This document shows, piece after piece, positions 59,325-64,000 of a stretch of 64,000 bases of DNA; within the stretch, counting starts at the first letter, position 1, and each line of letters begins with the position of its first letter. The stretch is from contig NC_089182.1 in NCBI RefSeq assembly GCF_947507565.1, positions 2,480,001-2,544,000 on the forward strand, given 5' to 3'. The notes beneath the pieces are model-generated. The model was given only the letters and a program-made list of their open reading frames with translations. It did no database searches and had not been told where the DNA came from. The position numbers were made by a program, and so were the translations under genes. Source of the stretch: Oscarella lobularis. Taxonomy: Eukaryota > Porifera > Homoscleromorpha > Homosclerophorida > Oscarellidae.

Positions 59325-60349
59325 AGCCACTGTAAACAATTCGCGGCGCGCGAAAGACGTTATTAACCCTTTACCTGATTTCTACTTGAATCTGAAAAGC
59401 TGTCTTGCATGACTTTAAGGTCTATTTTGCGCATGCTTACGTTTATTTGAATATTTCACCCGAGAGAATAAGCTAATGTCCCGTGCCATTCGTAGAGACC
59501 ATGTCAACTGCCTAACGCACACTAAGACGTGACCGATTTGGCTGTTCTCGCCGTTTTTGCCTACATTTTGGAGCGCTTTGTCTTTAGGCCGATTCATCGA
59601 GAGCCTAACAATTCTCTAAAACTCCGTTTTCAACCTAAACAGCCGAATTTTGTATCGTATGAATACCCATGACGTTGCTTGACGTCACAGTGGGTAGGAA
59701 CCAAGGAAACGAATGTGCCGGATGTTGATGTGGTGTAGAAAACAGCAATTTTTGTTCTTTTTGGCAGCTTAGAATTTTTCTGTCAAGATTCATTCTTTTT
59801 TTTTCCTCTTTTTGGTGTTTTGGATTGTGTATTAGCTTTTTTCGTGTCAAAACGTATTCAAAACAAAATTTTTACCGCGCGTTACTTTTTTTTCCCTTGT
59901 GCGACGTACAATTTTGCAAAAAAAAACCTGGTTTATTTGCCGCTTCTGCGAAAGGAGCCTTTGTTGTGTTCCCTGTTTTGAGAAATGGCACACGAGGTCA
60001 GTTTTCTTTGAACGCTGCAAATTTCCAAAGGCAAACGTGCTGTTTAGGTGAAGCAGAAAACGGCTCCGTTTTGAACAAGAACGCGTTTGAGTTCATTTTT
60101 TTCCTTTCGTTGTATGTCCTAATGATGTAACACGCATGCGGAGTGAATTCCCACCATTTTTGACAAAACGACGATTTATTCAGATTTAAAATTATTAGAC
60201 CATTTGGTCAAGTAAGACAGGTAAAGGGTTAATACGGGACACACGGCTGCGGAAGGCAGTAAAGCGAACAAAAGACTGCGTAAGTGGTAGGAGATTTCCT
60301 TTATTATTCGCCGCAGCACAACCTGGCCGTGCATCGGGTTTCTCTTCAA
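59325..60349. other. Gene-free region between GTF3C4 and the lysyl oxidase-like gene
   Basis: About 1 kb, T-rich in its middle (runs at 59795-59805 and 59885-59895). The only frame over 90 codons (59825-60130) is rich in Phe from poly-T and shows no domain. I see no gene, tRNA or mobile-element ends. Confidence 0.5.
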
Positions 60350-62877
60350 ATGGATCGCATCCACGGCTATCGCATAACATACGTCGTCGTCTTCGCCGTC
60401 CTCGCGACGACGACGATGATCGTCGACGCCGTTCCGGAATACGTCGAAGCGAGTCGCGGCGTGCGAATTCGCGGACCCGAAGAAGGCGCCGGACGCGTCG
60501 AAGTGCTCGTCAACGGACAGTGGGGCACCGTGTGCGACGTCGACTTCGATCTCGCCGACGCAAACGTCGTCTGTCGTCAGCTGGGCTTTCGCTCGGCAAT
60601 CGAAGCGATTCGCGGTCCCTGGTTCGGTCCCGGCGTCGGACCGATTTGGATGTCGCGCGTCGCCTGTCGAGGCAACGAGCCGCGCTTCTCCGCTTGTTCG
60701 CACGCGCGACGTCATCGATGTTCGCACCAAAACGACGTCGGCGTGACGTGTCGCGATCGCGTTTCCAATCCCGACGAGCTCGAGTGGGACGAGCGACGGG
60801 ATTTCGGCGTGCGACTGCGCGGCGAAACGGCGCCGCATTTCGGCTACGTCGAAGTGCTCGCCGCGAACGGTCGCTGGGGTCGCGTGTGTCCCGATGGGTG
60901 GGGCACGAAGGACGCGCGGGTCGTGTGCGGTCAGCTGGGGTATCGGAAGGGAAAGGCGGGCGTCTATAAATCGTGGAATAAGAGCTCGAAGACGCCGAGA
61001 AACGGCACGTTTACGGGATCCATGACAAGCAAGTCCTTTGGCTTCCTGGGGGGTGGCGTACATCATGCATTTGTTGTTGTCTTTAGATGTCCGGTGCAAC
61101 GGATCGGAGTCGAGTCTAGTCTTGTGCCAGCATCCCGGGTTCGGTAATTGGACGTGCAAGTCGCCGGGCGCTGCTAGCGTCATTTGCAAGATTCCGCCCA
61201 AATCGTTACAGTCCCCCAATCATCACGAGTTGGGCGACAAACAGGTAAGCCCGCCCTTATTTCCCATTAGCTATGCTCATCAATAAATGTCATGATGTCA
61301 AGTGGGCGGGATAAATAATTAAAGCATCCTATTAATAACGTCAACTAACTTTAATTGCAAAGGAGCGTTTTGTTTTGACCGGTTGCCGCGCGTGGGGTTA
61401 TCAATGATATATCTGATTAATTTCATTTTCTCCTTTCGAGGTTCGATTGCGTGGCAGTTCGTCGCCGTGGGAGGGTCGCGTTGAAGTGCGCTGGGAAGGG
61501 GAATGGCACAAGGTGTGCGACCACGGCTGGGATATCTTTGACGCCAGTGTCGTCTGCCGACAACTGGGCTACGGATCGGCGTACGAATCGATAGCGCAAT
61601 CGCGTCGCTACTTCGGTCAAGGCTTCACGCGCGTTCTCCTCACCAACGTCCGATGTCGGGGAAAGGAGAGAAAGCTTCTCAACTGCACGCACGATCCGTT
61701 GTACTCTCACAACTGCCGACACTGGGAAAACGCCGGCGTTCGTTGTCATCATCCCCCGGTCAATCGCGCTCCTGTACGTTGGCGATATATTCATCTCGAG
61801 GATTATATTAGAAATATGATTTGCTCCTTAGATTCGTCTCGTCGGCGGCCCGAAGGGCGGCGGCGAGGGTCGCGTTGAAATACTCAAGCCGTTCTGCACG
61901 GGAACGGGCTGGATTTCCGTGTGCGGCGACGGGTGGAACGCTGCCGCCGGTGCCGTCGTGTGCCGTCAACTCGGTCTCGGCTTCGTCGCCGCCGTGGGAG
62001 CGGGGAATAAGTACGGCAACGTCAGCGGACGTCTGGCCGAAGGCGTTCGATGCGAGGGTTGGGAAAACGCGCTGGAGACGTGCTGGAATAGTAGTAGCTG
62101 CACTACGGCGTCCGCGGCGGGGTGCAAGTCGGGTGCCGCCTACGTCGTTTGCAAGAAATGTGAGTCCTATGGACTGCGATCTCCTTTGTCCGCACGACTC
62201 TTTTTAATTCTCTCTTAGATCTTCCTGATCTCGTTTCCAATTTTCAGCTGACGTATGATTCGCTCTCCTACCCAAACGCCGTTCAGCGTCTTCCTCTTTC
62301 CGAATTGATGTGCGCTTGGGAAGAAAATTGCCTATCCGCGTCGGCGAGGCACTACATGGGCACGGGGTTGAACATGGTCGAAGCGCGGCAATTCCACTAT
62401 CGCTATCTGCTCCGTTTTACCGTTCAAGTTCTCAATTTCGGCACGGCGAACTTCTTGCCGATCATCGCTCAGAAAGACTGGATATGGCACGTCTGTCACA
62501 TGCACTATCACTCGTTTGAGAATTTCGCGACGTACGATTTGCTGGACGCGAGCGGCGAGCGCGTGGCGGAAGGCCACAAGGCGAGCTATTGCTTGGAGGA
62601 CGGTGCCTGCGCCGACGGCGGAACGAAAGAGTTTTTGTGCGCCGCGAATAATCAAGGAATCTCCGTCAATTGCGCCGACACGTACAATCACGACATCGAC
62701 TGTCAGTGGATCGATATTACGGACGTGCCGTTTGGGAACTACACGCTCGTTATTAGCGTCAATCCAAGTCGACTTACGGCCGAAATGGATTATATGAATA
62801 ACGTCGTGGAGTGCTCGATTGGGTATTATCATAAGACGGGCTCGTTGGACATGGTCAAGTGCAGAGTAGGTCAGTAG
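60350..62877 (+). CDS. LOXL: Lysyl oxidase-like protein with four SRCR domains (LOXL2/3/4 type)
   Basis: A secreted copper amine oxidase that oxidises lysines in collagen and elastin-like matrix. ATG 60350 starts a signal peptide (MDRIHGYRITYVVVFAVLAT). Four SRCR domains follow: VRIRGPEEGAGRVEVLVNG; VRLRGETAPHFGYVEVLAA, completed across a 34-nt intron to DVRCNGSESSLVLCQH; VRLRGSSSPWEGRVEVRWEG; and IRLVGGPKGGGEGRVEI. The catalytic domain has MCAWEENCLSASARHY, the copper motif WHVCHMHYHS, the lysine of the LTQ cofactor in EGHKASYCLED and its tyrosine partner in DTYNHDIDCQW. The four-SRCR layout is that of LOXL2-4. TAG at 62875 follows a gtaggt that could be a donor, so a few C-terminal residues may differ. 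Confidence 0.94.
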
Positions 62878-63386
62878 GTTTGAAACTTTATAGGATAGGT
62901 CGGTGTTGTGCAGAGAAAGCACGTTTTCGGAGTTTCCCTCAACCTTTTAGTTTTTATGGCATAGCATGGGGCCTCGGCATCATTCTAAAAAATAATAAAT
63001 AAGTCCTGGAGGAGATAAAGTCTCTTGGTGCTACGACAACATGCTTTCTTTGCCTTCACCAAGTCTGAGATATGAAAAATGCGGTTTAGGGAGAAACCTT
63101 GACGTGAGTAATAAAAAACATCGAGACTCAAAGGTATCTAAATTTATACTATGGTCTCGTTGCTGAGGCATTGTCATAGAGTCAGCTGGGCCTCCTCGCA
63201 TCCGTGGCGTGTGACTCGGGTTCTTCTAATGGGAACAATAGCTGGACGCGGAACGAGGACGTCATTTCATTGTTTTCAACGTCGCGCTTACCGCGCAGAT
63301 TGTTCGCTAATACCATTAGTGTCTCTTGAACAAGCAAGCGCGTCTTGATTGTTTTAACCGGTTTTCAACTTCTCCTTCCGCGCGCT
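62878..63386 (+). other. Region between the LOXL gene and the next SRCR gene
   Basis: The 509 bp show no clear exon. A 65-codon frame at 63151 has no recognisable domain. Probably the 3' UTR of the LOXL gene and the promoter of the next gene. Confidence 0.45.
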
Positions 63387-64000
63387 ATGTTGATTTGGTT
63401 GACACTCTTCCTGATCGGCGGCGTCACCGGCGCCGGCGCTATACAGTTGCGACTCGTCGGCGGCAAAGACGAGTACGAAGGACGCGTAGAAGTGCGACTG
63501 TCGGCCAAGGATGTCAATGGATCCGTTCGAGTGCCGCTCCGCGTTTGGGGAACAGTCTGCGACAACTTATGGGGTCGCGTCGACGCCGACGTCGTCTGCC
63601 GTCAGTTGGGTTACAAACGCGTTGCCCACGCTTACTACGGCGCTCACTTTGGATCAGGAAGCGGTCCTATTCTGATGGACGAAGTCCGCTGTAGGGGAGA
63701 CGAGAACGATTTGTCTGAGTGCGACTTCGCCGGATGGAACATTTCCAATTGTCATCACAAGGATGACGCCGGAGTCAGGTGCTACGTGCCGTACGCTCCG
63801 AGAGTCAGATTGCCTATTCGTCTGGTCAGCGATTCGGAGAAGCGAAACCGGGGACGCGTCGAAGTGAAATGCGACGAAAACTGGTCGGCGGTTGACGGAC
63901 GAGGATTCGGTGCCGAAGAGATTCGAGTCGCCTGCGGTCAGCTCGGGTATCCGTACGGGCGAAGGTACCGTGTAAAGTCGTGCGATTTGGCGTGGAATGG
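63387..64000 (+). CDS. Secreted SRCR-domain protein, 5' part (runs off the window)
   Basis: ATG 63387 encodes a signal peptide (MLIWLTLFLIGGVTGAGA). The first SRCR domain is IQLRLVGGKDEYEGRVEVRL, WGTVCDNLWGRVDADVVCRQ, LGYKRVAHAYYG, ILMDEVRCRGDENDLSECDF and CHHKDDAGVRC. A second SRCR domain starts IRLVSDSEKRNRGRVEVKCD and continues to ACGQLGYPYGRR at the right edge. It could be another lysyl oxidase-like protein, given the neighbour, or an SRCR-only receptor; the catalytic end is outside the window. No intron is seen in the first 600 bases. Confidence 0.85.
   Translation, partial: MLIWLTLFLIGGVTGAGAIQLRLVGGKDEYEGRVEVRLSAKDVNGSVRVPLRVWGTVCDNLWGRVDADVVCRQLGYKRVAHAYYGAHFGSGSGPILMDEVRCRGDENDLSECDFAGWNISNCHHKDDAGVRCYVPYAPRVRLPIRLVSDSEKRNRGRVEVKCDENWSAVDGRGFGAEEIRVACGQLGYPYGRRYRVKSCDLAWN

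Noticed and set aside
60176-61219. A 347-codon minus-strand frame
   Set aside because: Antisense to well-supported SRCR exons with conserved Cys; no domain of its own.

Overview
The window looks like nuclear DNA of an early-branching animal with a compact genome. A sponge, perhaps a homoscleromorph, is my best inference. Directly visible: multi-exon genes with GT-AG and some GC-AG introns, many introns of only 34-60 nt, a eukaryotic tRNA with Pol III signals, CpG-rich codons without obvious CpG depletion, and metazoan families (NFI, SSBP, MAST kinase, receptor tyrosine phosphatases, lysyl oxidase-like, SRCR, DM9). Species assignment is inference. I recognised no virus-like element.

Layout, 0-38 kb: a dense run of housekeeping and regulatory genes in alternating orientation. 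In order: a partial unidentified gene (-), NFI (+), an MCCC2-family carboxyltransferase (-), a Tctex1 dynein light chain (+), PPWD1 (-), a second Tctex1 protein (+), RAD23 (-, with a pogo/Tigger-like MITE in an intron), a PP2C-like protein (+), SETD9 (-), COMMD9 (-), an ankyrin/SOCS-box protein (+), a C2H2 zinc-finger protein (-), tRNA-Gly(GCC) (-), GLDC (+), a third Tctex1 protein (-), a SAM-domain gene (+) that may be the 5' end of the following MAST kinase (+), SSBP (+) and METTL18 (-). Several head-to-head pairs are separated by only 90-230 bp, so shared bidirectional promoters are likely.

Layout, 38-52 kb: a receptor cluster on the + strand. First comes a receptor tyrosine phosphatase (four TSP1, Ig, FN3 repeats, TM, two PTP domains). 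Next is a short single-pass receptor (fucolectin-like head, TSP1 repeats, TM, short tyrosine-bearing tail, no enzyme). Last is a second receptor phosphatase whose extracellular head is almost identical to that of the short receptor. This resembles a paired-receptor system and is the most interesting part of the window.

Layout, 52-64 kb: two tandem DM9-repeat proteins with the same CRE-like upstream motif, NUDT8 (+), a small minus-strand gene abutting or overlapping the 5' end of GTF3C4 (+), then a four-SRCR lysyl oxidase-like gene (+) and the start of another secreted SRCR protein (+) that runs off the window. The right half is therefore rich in cell-surface, adhesion and matrix functions. 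The left half is mostly core metabolism (leucine and glycine breakdown), splicing, proteostasis, transcription and axonemal/dynein parts.

Exon boundaries were read by eye from splice signals and protein similarity recalled from family knowledge; no search was run.
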